64,000 nt of DNA, taken from positions 1,302,001-1,366,000 of the forward strand of contig CAWFNY010000001.1 in NCBI GenBank assembly GCA_963817435.1, written 5' to 3'. Below, piece after piece: positions 42,776 to 51,938 of the stretch. The stretch is from JADJOM01 sp963817435 (lineage in GTDB: Bacteria; Gemmatimonadota; Gemmatimonadetes; Gemmatimonadales; GWC2-71-9). Below the pieces are notes generated by a model, which saw only the letters and a program-made list of their open reading frames with translations, ran no database searches and was not told the origin of the DNA. Within the stretch, counting starts at the first letter, position 1. Each line of letters starts with the position of its first letter. The position numbers and the translations under genes were made by a program.

Positions 42776-43369
42776 TCACCGCCGCACGCCCACCCACCAT
42801 CCCTCCGCCGCACCCAGCAGCTCGAACCCCTCTACCACCGGCGTCGGTCCCATCCCCGTGGCCCGGAGCCCCGGCAGTACGGCACGGATGGCATCGGCCT
42901 GCCACGCCCGGTCGGCCGCGGCCGGAATACCGACCACCACGCCGCGCAGGGAGCGGGCCTTGAGCGGCATCCGCCGCGCCCGGAGCACGCTCACCCCCGG
43001 TGACGGCTCCATCGCGTCGACGGGATTGATCAGGACCAGGTGGATCCCCGGAAGCGCCGCCGCGATGTCCCCCGCCGCGCGCGCCGCCTCGCCCACGAGC
43101 CCCACATACCCACCCGGCCCCTCGAGGCCAAGGAAGGCGAGCAGCGCCGCCGGCTCGAGTCCGCCCTCCGGCATCCCGCTGACGATCGGTGGCGAGGCCG
43201 GACCCAGGTCAACGACTCCCGCCTCGATCGGGTACTCCGCCTGACACACCGGGCAGCCGAGGGTGCCGCGCAGCACGCGGCGGCCCTCCATCTGGTGCGG
43301 GATGAGCACCAGGAAGGACTCGTCGTGGTCGGCGACGCAGCGGAGATGATCGGTGAGTTCGATGAACAT
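42776..43369 (-). CDS. protein with Trm112-like zinc-binding N-terminus
   Basis: 197 residues from ATG 43369. The N-terminal ~60 residues (LRCVADHD...RGTLGCPVCQAEYPIEAGVVDLG) match the Trm112/UPF0434 pattern with CPVC as part of a zinc site. The remainder (ALPGIHLVLINPVDAME, MPLKARSLRGVVVGIPA) resembles a methyltransferase-type Rossmann core, but the SAM-binding GxGxG is not evident. Function unknown. It follows the M23 peptidase gene by 47 bp on the same strand. Confidence 0.65.
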   Translation of the reverse strand: MFIELTDHLRCVADHDESFLVLIPHQMEGRRVLRGTLGCPVCQAEYPIEAGVVDLGPASPPIVSGMPEGGLEPAALLAFLGLEGPGGYVGLVGEAARAAGDIAAALPGIHLVLINPVDAMEPSPGVSVLRARRMPLKARSLRGVVVGIPAAADRAWQADAIRAVLPGLRATGMGPTPVVEGFELLGAAEGWWVGVRR

Positions 43370-43416
43370 GCGGTTCGACCCGGGCCGGCGGGGGAAACCG
43401 GCCCGCGGCCCTGGCG

Positions 43417-45021
43417 TTACGGCCGGAAGACCACCCAGGTGTACTTGCCGGCCTCGATCGTGACCCGGCGGAAGATCCGCTTTCCCTCGATCTCGGTCCC
43501 GATCACGTAGGTGCCCGGCGGGACATCGCCGATGGCAAAGTGCTCGCCATAGAGCGGGTGCGGGTGCGCCTTGTCGCCATAGGTCTCCGCGTAGGAGAGC
43601 GGCGTCTCGACGGGCTCGGTCTTGATGATGCCGTAGATGCGCGCCTGCGGCACCGGCTTGCCAGCCGCATCGAACACCTGGCCGGCGAGCACGCCCGTGC
43701 CGGGGAGCGGCTCGATCCACAGCTCGGGATTGGTGGTGTAGGGCGGAAACTTCTGCAGCGAGTCGACAATCTGACCGACGTCGTCGTCCGGCGCGGCGTG
43801 CACCTCGAGATGCAGGTGGTCATTGGTGGCCCGGCCGGTGTTGCCGACACGCGAGATCACGTCACCGGCGGCGACCCGGTCGCCGACCTTGACCTTCAGC
43901 GAGGAATTGTGGTAGTAGACGCTGAAGATTCGCAGCGGCCCCGCGGGGCCGGCCACCACGCTGTCGTGCCGGATCGCGACGGTCAGCGCGCCCTGCTCCG
44001 CCGGCCCGGCGTAGACGACCTTGCCGGCGCCGATGGCCATCACCGGCGTCCCGTCCGGGTTGTTGAACTCGACGCCCTGATGCTGCTGGAAGTTCCCGCC
44101 CATCGTCGACCCGTACCGGTAGGTCTGATCGATGTAGGGATTGTCGAGGCGATCGATCGGGCGGCGGAACCAGCTGGTCTTCAGGGGCCTGGGCTCCTCC
44201 CCGGCTTTCACGGCCCGGCGGAGGCAGGGGAGCGTGTCGCTCAGCGGGTGGAGCCCGCACGGCGTCCCGCGCCAGGGACGGCCATCGAGCAGGAAGCGGT
44301 TCCTCGGCACGAAGGCGGCAGAGGCAACCGCTTCCGTGGACCAGGTCCCAACCGTGTTGAGCAGGCGCTCGTTTCCCTTGAGTGTCGTAACGAGGAGCCC
44401 GCGGCGGTCGAGACCGATGCGGCGGACATACTCATTCTGCAGCAGCGCGAGCGCGGTATCGGCCGGACCCTTCGACGGCGGTCCGGTGCTGTCCGTGATG
44501 GCCACCCAGTGCGCTCCGTCGTCGGTCGTCATCTGCACGCCGTCGGCGGTCCCCACCCAGGTCGTGTCGCCCCGGTTCACGATCCCATCCGGGGCGACGT
44601 ACTGCCACTCCGGTCCGAGCTCGGTGAACGTCCAGTTCTTCCAGGTCACCCCGCCGTCCAGCGAGAGCCCCCAGCCATTGCCGACGGTCCCGTACCAGAT
44701 CTCGCCGCGGTTCCCGAACCCGAATGCATGCACGAAATCCCACGAGATGCTGGTGGCGGTGGAATCGTGGCGGATCTGCTCCCAAGCCGTTGCCCTGGGC
44801 CGGAGGCGGAAGATGCCCTGTCCGTAGGTACCGACCCACAGTCCACCCTCCGGGTCCCGGGTGACCGAGAGCACGTGCACACCCCAGCCCGATGAGTCCG
44901 GGAGCGCGGGCAGCGACTGGGCCCGAAGGGCTGGGAGTGGTGCGATGGCCGAGACCGCGGCGAGGGTGAGGGCGCGGATGAACTGGCGCCGACGGTGTGG
45001 CGCTGGGTGCATGACGATCAC
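43417..45021 (-). CDS. exported M23 peptidase with N-terminal beta-propeller-like repeats and C-terminal carboxypeptidase-regulatory-like domain
   Basis: 534 residues. Signal peptide with RRRQFIRALTLAAVSA (possibly Tat). Residues about 45-235 contain propeller-type strands (GGLWVGTYGQGIFRL, GEIWYGTVGNGWGLSLDGG, DTTWVGTADGVQMTTDDG), as in two-component-type regulator propellers. The M23/LytM domain follows: HQGVEFNNPDGTPVMAI...VVYAG and NDHLHLEVH. The first zinc site has HxxxE instead of HxxxD; the HLH is intact. A beta-sandwich (TGVLAGQVFDAAGKPVPQARIYG) closes the protein. Likely cell-wall or peptide hydrolase. An alternate start is 45012. Confidence 0.8.
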   Translation of the reverse strand: MIVMHPAPHRRRQFIRALTLAAVSAIAPLPALRAQSLPALPDSSGWGVHVLSVTRDPEGGLWVGTYGQGIFRLRPRATAWEQIRHDSTATSISWDFVHAFGFGNRGEIWYGTVGNGWGLSLDGGVTWKNWTFTELGPEWQYVAPDGIVNRGDTTWVGTADGVQMTTDDGAHWVAITDSTGPPSKGPADTALALLQNEYVRRIGLDRRGLLVTTLKGNERLLNTVGTWSTEAVASAAFVPRNRFLLDGRPWRGTPCGLHPLSDTLPCLRRAVKAGEEPRPLKTSWFRRPIDRLDNPYIDQTYRYGSTMGGNFQQHQGVEFNNPDGTPVMAIGAGKVVYAGPAEQGALTVAIRHDSVVAGPAGPLRIFSVYYHNSSLKVKVGDRVAAGDVISRVGNTGRATNDHLHLEVHAAPDDDVGQIVDSLQKFPPYTTNPELWIEPLPGTGVLAGQVFDAAGKPVPQARIYGIIKTEPVETPLSYAETYGDKAHPHPLYGEHFAIGDVPPGTYVIGTEIEGKRIFRRVTIEAGKYTWVVFRP

Positions 45022-45043
45022 TGCGTTTCCTTACCGCGCACGG

Positions 45044-45751
45044 TCAGCCATCGACGGGGTTTGGGGACAGCCGCAGCCACTCCACGTTCGCATGCGTGGG
45101 CCGGGTGGCCACGAAGCGGACCGCATCCGCCACGTCGGCGGGACGCAGCATGAGTGCACGACGGAGGAAGCCGGGACGCGCATCGGGGTCGAACGGGTCC
45201 CAGATCGGCGTGTCCACCGATCCGGGGGAGACCAGCGAAAAACGCACGCCGGTGCCGCGGTACTCCGCCGCCAGCGCCTCATGGAGGCCGCGCACCCCGA
45301 ACTTGGTGGCCGTATAGACGCTGTTGTCGGGATAGCCGATGTGATCGCAGGTGCTGCCGATGGTGACGTGGATGCCGCCGCCGGCGGCGCGCATCGCGGG
45401 CAGCAGTCCCTGTGCGAGAACGAACGGCGCGCGAAGGTTGAGCGCGTAGTGCTGGTCGAGATCCGCCGGCTGCGTGCTCTCGAAGGGCTGCAGCAGGAAG
45501 AGACCGGCGTTCTGTACCACGATGGCGGGGGAGCCCCATTCCCCGAGGATCCGGGTGGAGCAGCGGACGATCTCCGCGACGTCAGCGAGATCGCAGCGCA
45601 GGTCCCGGAACGGCCCGTCCGTCCGGTCCGGCAGACTCCGTGCGAGGCGGACCACGGTCGCGCCCTCGTCCGCGAGCCCGCGCGCCACGGCCTGTCCGAT
45701 GCCCCGGGAGGCACCGGTGACGACCGCCAGCTTGCCCTCGAGCGTTCTCAT
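45044..45751 (-). CDS. short-chain dehydrogenase/reductase, possible sepiapterin reductase
   Basis: 235 residues. The N-terminal NAD(P) site VTGASRGIGQAVA, the NAG motif (VVQNAGLFLLQPF), catalytic Ser (TIGSTCDHIG) and Tyr-Lys (SVYTATKFG) are all present, so it is a catalytically complete classical SDR. ATG 45751 overlaps the folE stop (ATGA). Being third in a PTPS-folE-SDR operon, it may reduce 6-pyruvoyl tetrahydropterin or sepiapterin to complete tetrahydrobiopterin; this is inferred from context, since SDR specificity is not readable. Confidence 0.82.
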   Translation of the reverse strand: MRTLEGKLAVVTGASRGIGQAVARGLADEGATVVRLARSLPDRTDGPFRDLRCDLADVAEIVRCSTRILGEWGSPAIVVQNAGLFLLQPFESTQPADLDQHYALNLRAPFVLAQGLLPAMRAAGGGIHVTIGSTCDHIGYPDNSVYTATKFGVRGLHEALAAEYRGTGVRFSLVSPGSVDTPIWDPFDPDARPGFLRRALMLRPADVADAVRFVATRPTHANVEWLRLSPNPVDG

Positions 45752-46350
45752 TCGCCCCCGCGCCCGTAGACCAGCCGGAGGAATTCTTCGCGGGAGCGAA
45801 TGTCACTCCGGAAGATCCCCCGCACGGCGCTGGTCACCGTCCGGGAGTTCTGCTTCTCGACGCCGCGCATCGCCATGCAGAGATGGGTGGCCTCGATGAG
45901 GACCCCCACGCCGTGCGGCTCCAGGACATCCATGATCGCGTCCGCGATCTGGTCGGTGAGCCGCTCCTGCACCTGCAGCCGCCGGGCGAACACCTCCACG
46001 ATCCGGGGCAGCTTGGAGAGACCCACGATCTTGCCGTTGGGAATGTAGGCCACATGGGCGCGCCCGAAGAACGGCAGGATATGATGCTCGCACATCGAGT
46101 AGAGCTCGATGTCGCGCACCAGGATCATGCTGTTGTGCTGCTCCTCGAAGAGCGCGTCCCCGACGGCATCCATCACCGAGAGGCCGTAGCCGCGGGTCAG
46201 CCAGCGCAGGGCCTTCTCGACCCGCTCCGGCGTCTTGGAGAGTCCCTCGCGATCGGGATCCTCGCCCAGGGCGCCGAGCATGTGGCGCACCTCCGCCTGG
46301 AAGGAGATGGTGCGCGCCTTGGCGATGTCAGCGGCCGTCATAGTCGACAT
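45748..46350 (-). CDS. folE: GTP cyclohydrolase I
   Basis: 200 residues from ATG 46350 (MSTMTAAD); ATG 46341 is also possible. Converts GTP to 7,8-dihydroneopterin triphosphate, the first step to folate and biopterin. Zinc ligands: MCEHH and ATHLCMAM. Other family segments: GLSKTPERVEKAL, VAYIPNGKIVGLSKLPRIVEVFARRLQVQERLT and RTVTSAVRGIF. It overlaps the end of the upstream PTPS gene by 23 bp and the downstream SDR by 4 bp. Its coupling to PTPS points to pterin cofactor synthesis as well as folate. Confidence 0.95.
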   Translation of the reverse strand: MSTMTAADIAKARTISFQAEVRHMLGALGEDPDREGLSKTPERVEKALRWLTRGYGLSVMDAVGDALFEEQHNSMILVRDIELYSMCEHHILPFFGRAHVAYIPNGKIVGLSKLPRIVEVFARRLQVQERLTDQIADAIMDVLEPHGVGVLIEATHLCMAMRGVEKQNSRTVTSAVRGIFRSDIRSREEFLRLVYGRGGE

Positions 46351-46741
46351 AATTCCGCGGGGTCTCCCAGAGACGGATGCGCAGCAGGCGGCCAGCCGGA
46401 ATGGATGGCGCGAGCACGCCCCAGCAATACACAGCGATGTTCTCCGCGGTAGGGATGACGTCGCGGAAATGCGGGACATCCAGATTGAGGTTGCGGTGGT
46501 CGAGGTGGGCCAGCAACTTCTCCTCGGCCAGCCGCTTCAGTACGTTGATGTCGATCACGTAACCGGTCTCGGGATCGATCTCCCCTTCGACCGAGATGTC
46601 CATTTCGTAGTTGTGGCCGTGATAGTTCGGGTTGGCGCAGACCCCGAACACCCGCGTGTTCCACTCATCGGAGCGCGCCGGGTTGAAGAGCCGATGCGCC
46701 GCGTTGAAGTGCATCCGGCGGGTGACACTCATGGTCGGCAT
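46328..46741 (-). CDS. 6-pyruvoyl-tetrahydropterin synthase (PTPS family, Cx5HGH type)
   Basis: 137 residues. Zinc ligands: His in FNAAHRL and both His in HGHNY. The catalytic Cys lies in CANPNYHGHNY, five residues before HGH; this spacing is that of the animal-type PTPS (compare CNNPNGHGHNY), whereas QueD usually has CxxxHGH. LDHRNLN, TAENIAVY and LWETPRNY match the remaining active-site elements. It should therefore make 6-pyruvoyl-tetrahydropterin, or function in a folate or preQ0 side activity. ATG 46741 or 46732 can start it. First gene of the PTPS-folE-SDR operon. Confidence 0.88.
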   Translation of the reverse strand: MPTMSVTRRMHFNAAHRLFNPARSDEWNTRVFGVCANPNYHGHNYEMDISVEGEIDPETGYVIDINVLKRLAEEKLLAHLDHRNLNLDVPHFRDVIPTAENIAVYCWGVLAPSIPAGRLLRIRLWETPRNYVDYDGR

Positions 46742-47084
46742 GCCGACATTCCATTCCAGGGTTCGGTTGAATGGAAGATGACCGGAGCCGTCGCTCCGTC
46801 AAGGATGCGTCCCGCAGCCTTGAACAAAAGGAGGCACCGGCCCGCTGGCCGGTGCCCCCGGGGAATGGCAGGGCGGCGCCGAAGAGGTTTATTGAAGCCC
46901 GAAGAAGAAATTTCGGCGCCCTCACCGCAACATCTGCCTACCCCCGTGGGGCGTGACATCAGTCGCAGTATCTGGGCCCTTCAACGGACCTGTTGGCTCA
47001 ATAACGTTGTTCCTCGACACCGCTTTCGATTTCGAAGATAGGACCTCGCTCCGCTACCGTCAACGCGCAACACCCGGGACTCGC
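46742..47084. promoter_or_regulatory. divergent intergenic region with hairpin
   Basis: About 340 bp between the PTPS operon and a small membrane-protein gene. A 10-bp stem GGCACCGGCC/GGCCGGTGCC with a 4-nt loop lies at 46833-46856. It sits in the 5' leader side of the pterin operon rather than after any gene, so it may be a leader structure. Another short palindrome TTCGATTTCGAA is at about 47,024. No gene is supported. Confidence 0.4.
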
Positions 47085-47252
47085 ATGCCACTACCGCTGC
47101 TCGGCGCGATCGTCGCCCTCGTTCTGTGGATTGTCCTCGTCTTCATCTTCCCGCTCGGACCGGCCGGCTCGATCGTGCACCTGCTGCTCGGGGTTGCGGG
47201 CGCCCTGTTCGTCCGGTGGTGGGCCCTCCGTCCGGGGAACGGCCCGGCGTAA
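47085..47252 (+). CDS. 55-residue membrane protein (DUF5670/lmo0937-like)
   Basis: ATG 47085. Two short hydrophobic helices (GAIVALVLWIVLVFIFPLG; IVHLLLGVAGALFVRWW) separated by a Gly/Pro turn, the pattern of the small stress-related lmo0937 family. Function unknown. It precedes the AI-2E-type transporter gene by 54 bp. A GTG at about 46,990 would only add low-quality sequence. Confidence 0.6.
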   Translation: MPLPLLGAIVALVLWIVLVFIFPLGPAGSIVHLLLGVAGALFVRWWALRPGNGPA

Positions 47253-47306
47253 TCACCGTGCTCGTGTCCCCGCCATTCGCCACCCGGTGACCACCATCGG
47301 TGCTCC

Positions 47307-48548
47307 ATGACGGAGAGTCCGCCGAACCGGGACCTGCTCCCCGCCGTGCTCGCGGGACTGCTCTATGTCCTGCTGCTCGTCACGCTGCGCGACATCCTGG
47401 TGCCGCCACTGGTGCTGCCACTCGTCATCGTGGCGCTCTGGCCGCTCCGGGCCCGCGCCGGCGTCCAGACGGCGCTCGGCATCGCCGTCACGCTGACCCT
47501 GCTCTGGGGGCTCAAGCTCTACGGCGGGCTGCTCGGGCCCTTCCTGCTGGCCCTGGCCGTCGCCTACCTGCTCTCCCCGCTGGTGACGACGCTGGAACGC
47601 CGCCGCGTACCGCGCGGCTTCGCCATCCTGCTGGTCACGCTGCCGCCGGTCGCCGGCCTGATCGTGCTGCTGGTCCTCGCCGGCCCGCAGATGTGGGCGC
47701 AGGCCGTGGCCCTCGTGAACGCGATGCCGCGGTTCGCAGCCACGATGCTCGACTTCCTCGACGGCCTTCGCGCCCGGCTGGAGGCGCTCACCTTCCTCAG
47801 CGGCGCCCAGCGGACCTGGATTCACGACCTCGATGCCGCGCAGCTCTCCGCGCTGCTGCAGGAGAACGCGGACAGCCTGCTGCGCGGGCTGGCCAACTGG
47901 GGGCTCGCCTTCCTTCGCCAGCTCGGCACCCTGGTCGGGTTCCTCGGCTATCTGGTGGTGACGCCAGTCGTCGCGTTCTACCTGCTGCGCGACTGGCAGC
48001 CGCTGCTGCGGTTCCTCGAAGGCCTCATCCCACCCGTGCACCACCCGCCGGTCGTCGCATTCATCTCGGAATACGACGAGGCGCTGGGCAAGTTCTTCCG
48101 GGGACAGCTCCTGGAGGCGACGCTGGTTGGCGTGCTGACGGGCGGCGGGCTGGCGATCCTGGGAGTGCCGAGCGCGCTGCTGCTCGGCGTGATCACCGGA
48201 CTCTGCAATCTCGTCCCCTACATCGGCATCGTGATCTCGATCCTGCCCGCGCTGGTGGTCGCGCTCACCATGCCGGCGCCGCTCGAGGGCCTGCTCCGGG
48301 TCGGCGGCGTGTTCCTCGTGGTGCAGTTCATCGATGGGTCGGTGACCGGCCCGCGGATCGTGGGCGGCTCGGTGGGGCTCCACCCGGTGGTGACGATGCT
48401 CGCCCTCGCCTTCGGTGGCGCGGTACTCGGCTTCGCGGGACTGCTGCTGGCGATCCCGCTCGCCGTCCTGTTCAAGATGATCGGGATCCGATTGCTGGCC
48501 CGGTACCGTTCCTCGACGATGTACGCGGGAGCCTCGCGCACGGCGTAG
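47307..48548 (+). CDS. AI-2E/PerM family transporter
   Basis: 413 residues with about eight hydrophobic helices. PerM/AI-2E signature elements: LGPFLLALAVAYLLSPLV near the N-terminal helices, RGQLLEATLVGVLTGGGLAILGVP, GLCNLVPYIGIVISILPALVVAL, and FIDGSVTGPRIVGGSVGLHPVVTMLAL in the C-terminal half. A periplasmic helical domain of about 110 residues lies between helices three and four. Family members export AI-2 or exchange Na+/H+; the substrate here is unknown. ATG 47307 is taken as start. Confidence 0.85.
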   Translation: MTESPPNRDLLPAVLAGLLYVLLLVTLRDILVPPLVLPLVIVALWPLRARAGVQTALGIAVTLTLLWGLKLYGGLLGPFLLALAVAYLLSPLVTTLERRRVPRGFAILLVTLPPVAGLIVLLVLAGPQMWAQAVALVNAMPRFAATMLDFLDGLRARLEALTFLSGAQRTWIHDLDAAQLSALLQENADSLLRGLANWGLAFLRQLGTLVGFLGYLVVTPVVAFYLLRDWQPLLRFLEGLIPPVHHPPVVAFISEYDEALGKFFRGQLLEATLVGVLTGGGLAILGVPSALLLGVITGLCNLVPYIGIVISILPALVVALTMPAPLEGLLRVGGVFLVVQFIDGSVTGPRIVGGSVGLHPVVTMLALAFGGAVLGFAGLLLAIPLAVLFKMIGIRLLARYRSSTMYAGASRTA

Positions 48549-48562
48549 GCGCGCCGCCCGAC

Positions 48563-49531
48563 TCAGATCTCCCAGTTCGACCAGACCACCGCGCTCTCCG
48601 TGACTGGCGGCTCCCCGGCACCCGCGAGCGTCATGCGCAGGTCGGTCCAGTGTGCGCGATAGCCGAGATTGATCAGGCGGAGATAGGCATCCCCGAAGGC
48701 GGTCTGACACCGCAGGCTCACCCGCCGGATGTCGGCGGCGAGGGCTGCCGCCTCGGCGGCGGCGATCAGCCGCTCGAAGACCTCCGCGTCGCGGGCGACC
48801 AGCTTGAGGATGCGGAGGTCGTCCTGCGGCCGGCCAGCGGCGAGCGCGGCGGTGTGGTAGAGCGCAAAGCCCGCGAGGTCCCCGGTGGCGTCCCGGAGCA
48901 GCAGGGTATCGCCGATCCGGAGATCGGCGGTCGTCGCCAGCTCGCGGGTGAAGTCGGTCCCCGGCACCAGGCGCTGCGTCAGGTCGCGGCACGCGCGTAA
49001 CCGTTCGGCCCGCGCGGGCCCGGACGTGGAAAGCACTTCGGGATGCAGCGCCGGACGACGCGCGAGATCGCGGACCAGCGTGATCGTCAGGTGGCCGGGC
49101 ACGAAGCCCAGCCGGCTGTAGAAGCCGATGTTCTCGATGGTGCGCGGCATGGTTTCGAGTCCCACCGTCCGCGCTCCACGATCCCTGAGCCAGTTGATTC
49201 CGGCGTGCAGCATCGTCTTGCCGAGGCCCGCGCCCTGCCGGTCGGGGCGAACCGCGAGCGGTCCCATCCATCCTTCCCGGCCGGACAGATGCACGATGTT
49301 GAAGCCGCAGAGTTCGCCATCGGCATCGCGCCAGACCATCGCGCCGTCCCCGGCATCCTCCAGCGCGTAGCGCCAGATCGCGGGGTTCAGGTGCGGCACC
49401 CGCACCCCGCTCATGCCGTCGCGACGATAGCGGTCCGTGAATGCCTCGGAGAAGATCCGGTTCAGCGGCTCGATGTCGCGCACGGTCGGCCGCTCCGGGC
49501 CGTGCACCTCCCGGTCAGGCAGCCAGGCCAT
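48563..49531 (-). CDS. tandem GNAT N-acetyltransferase
   Basis: 322 residues. The N-terminal GNAT domain has motif A LAVRPDRQGAGLGKTMLHAGINWL and motif B IGFYSRLGFVPG, both intact for acetyl-CoA binding. The C-terminal half is a degenerate second GNAT-like domain (FALYHTAALA...ALAADIRRVSLRC...AYLRLINLGY). The acceptor is unknown. ATG 49531 overlaps the end of sbcC by 17 bp, so it is probably the third gene of the sbcD-sbcC transcript. Confidence 0.82.
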   Translation of the reverse strand: MAWLPDREVHGPERPTVRDIEPLNRIFSEAFTDRYRRDGMSGVRVPHLNPAIWRYALEDAGDGAMVWRDADGELCGFNIVHLSGREGWMGPLAVRPDRQGAGLGKTMLHAGINWLRDRGARTVGLETMPRTIENIGFYSRLGFVPGHLTITLVRDLARRPALHPEVLSTSGPARAERLRACRDLTQRLVPGTDFTRELATTADLRIGDTLLLRDATGDLAGFALYHTAALAAGRPQDDLRILKLVARDAEVFERLIAAAEAAALAADIRRVSLRCQTAFGDAYLRLINLGYRAHWTDLRMTLAGAGEPPVTESAVVWSNWEI

Positions 49532-51938
49532 CGGTCACCCCCGTCGCCTCGTCGCGCACCCGCGCGGCACCCTTCTCGACATCGAAATCCACCCGGATCA
49601 CCCGGTCGAAGCCTTCACGCACGCTGTCGATGTGCGTGATGAGGATGACCTGCGGGAACCGGTCGGCCAGGCTCCGGAGGAGGTCCATCACCGAGGCGCG
49701 GCGCTCCTCGTCGAGGGAGCCGAAGATCTCGTCGAGCACCAGCAGCGACAGGGGCTGGCCGGCCCGATCGGCGATCATCTGGCTGATCGCCAGACGCAGC
49801 GCGAGGTTCGCGACGTCCTCCTCGCCCCCTGAGATGACCGGCTTGGGTTCCCCGGCCTCGATGATGGTGGCGACATAATCCTCGTCGAGCTCCAGCTCGG
49901 GGTACCGGCCATTGGTGAGATCCCGCAGAAATCCGCTGGCGATCTCGGAGAGGTCCGGCCGGAGCTGCAGGTTGAGATCGGTGCGCAGGTCGGTGAAGGC
50001 GCGATCCAGCTCGTTGTACAGCGCGAATTCGCGCGCGGTCCGCTGCGCCTCCTCCTCGCGGCGGGCCCGCTCTTCGCGGCGCCTGGCAACGGCCTGCACT
50101 CCTTCTTCCGCCGACTGGCATTCGGCCCGCGCCCGCACGATGGTCATCTCCGCCTCACGACGCGCGCGGTCCGCCGCCTCCCATGCCTCACGCGCGGAGA
50201 GGAACGCCGCCTCACTGTAGCCCAGCAGGGCGAGCTGGTCGCGGAGCGCGGCGACCTGTGCCTCCCGCTCGGTGAGCGCGCGCTCGGCCTGCTCCGCTTC
50301 TCCCACCAGCGCCTCCGCGCGCTCGGCCGCCGCCTTCAGCCGCTCCGCCTGCAGCGCGAGTGGATCCAGCTCGGTGAGCATCCGCCGCACCTCGGCGTGG
50401 CGATTCGGGTCGTAGTCCCGCGGCCCCTGGGCAGCGGTCAGTTCCAGCTCCGCGATCCGCGCCTCCAGCCGGAGCTGTTCGGCGCGGAGGGCGGGCCCCT
50501 CCTGGGCCTGGGCCTGCAGCCGGCCGAGCTGTCCCGTGGCCTCGGTGAGCAGCTTCTCGGCCTCCTCGCGCTGACGCTCGAAATCGCGCAGTTCAAGCGG
50601 CTCGACCTGAAGCTGCTCCACCCGGGACTTGAAGTAGTTCCCGTTGAACTTCACGTCTTCGAGCTGCCGGTCGAGGATGCCGATGACGTTCTCGTACTCC
50701 GCCCCGAGGGGGCGGGCGCAGGTGGGACAGGCCCCGTCGGCGCCGGCCTTGGTGATCCGATCGAGCTGCTCCTTGAGGTCCTTGTACTGATCCCGGAGCG
50801 CCACCAGCTTGGTCTTCGCATCCTGCAGATCCCGGTCCCAGCCCGAGCGGCGCTCCTGCCGTGCCTCATCGACGCCCTCGAGCCTGCTCCGCAGCTCGGT
50901 GATGCGGGTGCGCGCCTGCTCGATCGCGTCGGCGGGTGGCAGCTTCGCGGCACGGCTGCGGGCCGCCTGCAGCCCCATCCGCGCCTCCTCGAGCTGGGCC
51001 TGCGCCACCTGCCGCTTGGCGAAGAGTCCGGCCTGCTCGTCGAGGCGCTGCCGCTCGAGGCGCAACTGCGCGATCGGCTCGAGCTGGGTGCGCAGGCCGT
51101 CGAGCCGGCCGCGCGCCTCGTTCGCCGCCACCAGCTGCCGGTCGAGCGAGCTGAACGCCTCCCGAGCGGCCTGCACCCGGTGTTCGGCGAGACGCAGGTC
51201 CGCGTCGAGCGTGGCGACCCGTTCCTTCTGCGACTGGAGCTCCTGCCAGCGCGGCCCCGACTCCTCGCGACGTCGCTCGGCCGCCTCGAGCGCGGCGCGG
51301 GCGCCCGCTTCCAGCTCCTGCGCGGACGTGAGCCGCGCGCGGGCCCGGGTCTCTTCCGCCTCGAGTTCCCGCGGATCAGGCAGCGACGCCTCGAGGGCCT
51401 GCATCCGCGCACGGATCACCACGCGCTGCTCGCGCAGCCGGTCCTGGGCCGTCTGCAGCCGGTCGTAGCCGAGGACGCGGGAGAGAAACTGGGCCCGCTC
51501 GACCGGCTTCATCGCCGACATCACCGCCAGCTGCTTCTGCCCGGTGAAGTAGGTGTTGAAGAACTCCTCGCGGGTCATGCCGAGGAGCCGGCCCACCTTC
51601 TCCGTCACGGAGGCGAGGCTGTTGGCGATCGGGGCGGGCTCGGCATCCTGGTAGAGTTCCGCACCATTCAGCGTCCGCACCGCGCGGTAGCGGTGCGGGC
51701 CGAGCACGAACTCCAGTTCGACGCGCACCGTGGCCCGGGCGCCGGCGCCCCGACGCCGGATGGTGTCCCGGGTCCCGCGTGCGGCGTCGGCGCCATAGAG
51801 CGCCCAGGCGATCGCCTCGAGCAGGGTGGTCTTCCCCGCCCCGTTCGGACCGATGATCCCGGTGAGGCCAGCGCCTAACACCAGATCCGTGTCCTCATGC
51901 TGGCGGAAGTTCACGAGGCGGATGCGTTCGATCTGCAT
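49515..51938 (-). CDS. sbcC: SbcC/Rad50-type ATPase
   Basis: 807 residues, short for SbcC (~1050) and nearer archaeal Rad50. Walker A GPNGAGKTTLLEAIAWAL (about 31-48), two long coiled-coil arms (about 180-420 and 450-640), and a zinc hook CPTC between them. The C-terminal ATPase half has the signature region EDVANLALRLAISQMIA and Walker B SLLVLDEIFGSLD. With SbcD it opens hairpins and processes DNA ends. ATG 51938 overlaps the sbcD stop (TGATG). Confidence 0.93.
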   Translation of the reverse strand: MQIERIRLVNFRQHEDTDLVLGAGLTGIIGPNGAGKTTLLEAIAWALYGADAARGTRDTIRRRGAGARATVRVELEFVLGPHRYRAVRTLNGAELYQDAEPAPIANSLASVTEKVGRLLGMTREEFFNTYFTGQKQLAVMSAMKPVERAQFLSRVLGYDRLQTAQDRLREQRVVIRARMQALEASLPDPRELEAEETRARARLTSAQELEAGARAALEAAERRREESGPRWQELQSQKERVATLDADLRLAEHRVQAAREAFSSLDRQLVAANEARGRLDGLRTQLEPIAQLRLERQRLDEQAGLFAKRQVAQAQLEEARMGLQAARSRAAKLPPADAIEQARTRITELRSRLEGVDEARQERRSGWDRDLQDAKTKLVALRDQYKDLKEQLDRITKAGADGACPTCARPLGAEYENVIGILDRQLEDVKFNGNYFKSRVEQLQVEPLELRDFERQREEAEKLLTEATGQLGRLQAQAQEGPALRAEQLRLEARIAELELTAAQGPRDYDPNRHAEVRRMLTELDPLALQAERLKAAAERAEALVGEAEQAERALTEREAQVAALRDQLALLGYSEAAFLSAREAWEAADRARREAEMTIVRARAECQSAEEGVQAVARRREERARREEEAQRTAREFALYNELDRAFTDLRTDLNLQLRPDLSEIASGFLRDLTNGRYPELELDEDYVATIIEAGEPKPVISGGEEDVANLALRLAISQMIADRAGQPLSLLVLDEIFGSLDEERRASVMDLLRSLADRFPQVILITHIDSVREGFDRVIRVDFDVEKGAARVRDEATGVTDGLAA

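Noticed and set aside
46328..46741. Annotation as QueD (queuosine pathway)
   Set aside because: Five residues lie between Cys and HGH, the PTPS spacing, and the operon has folE and an SDR but no queC or queE.
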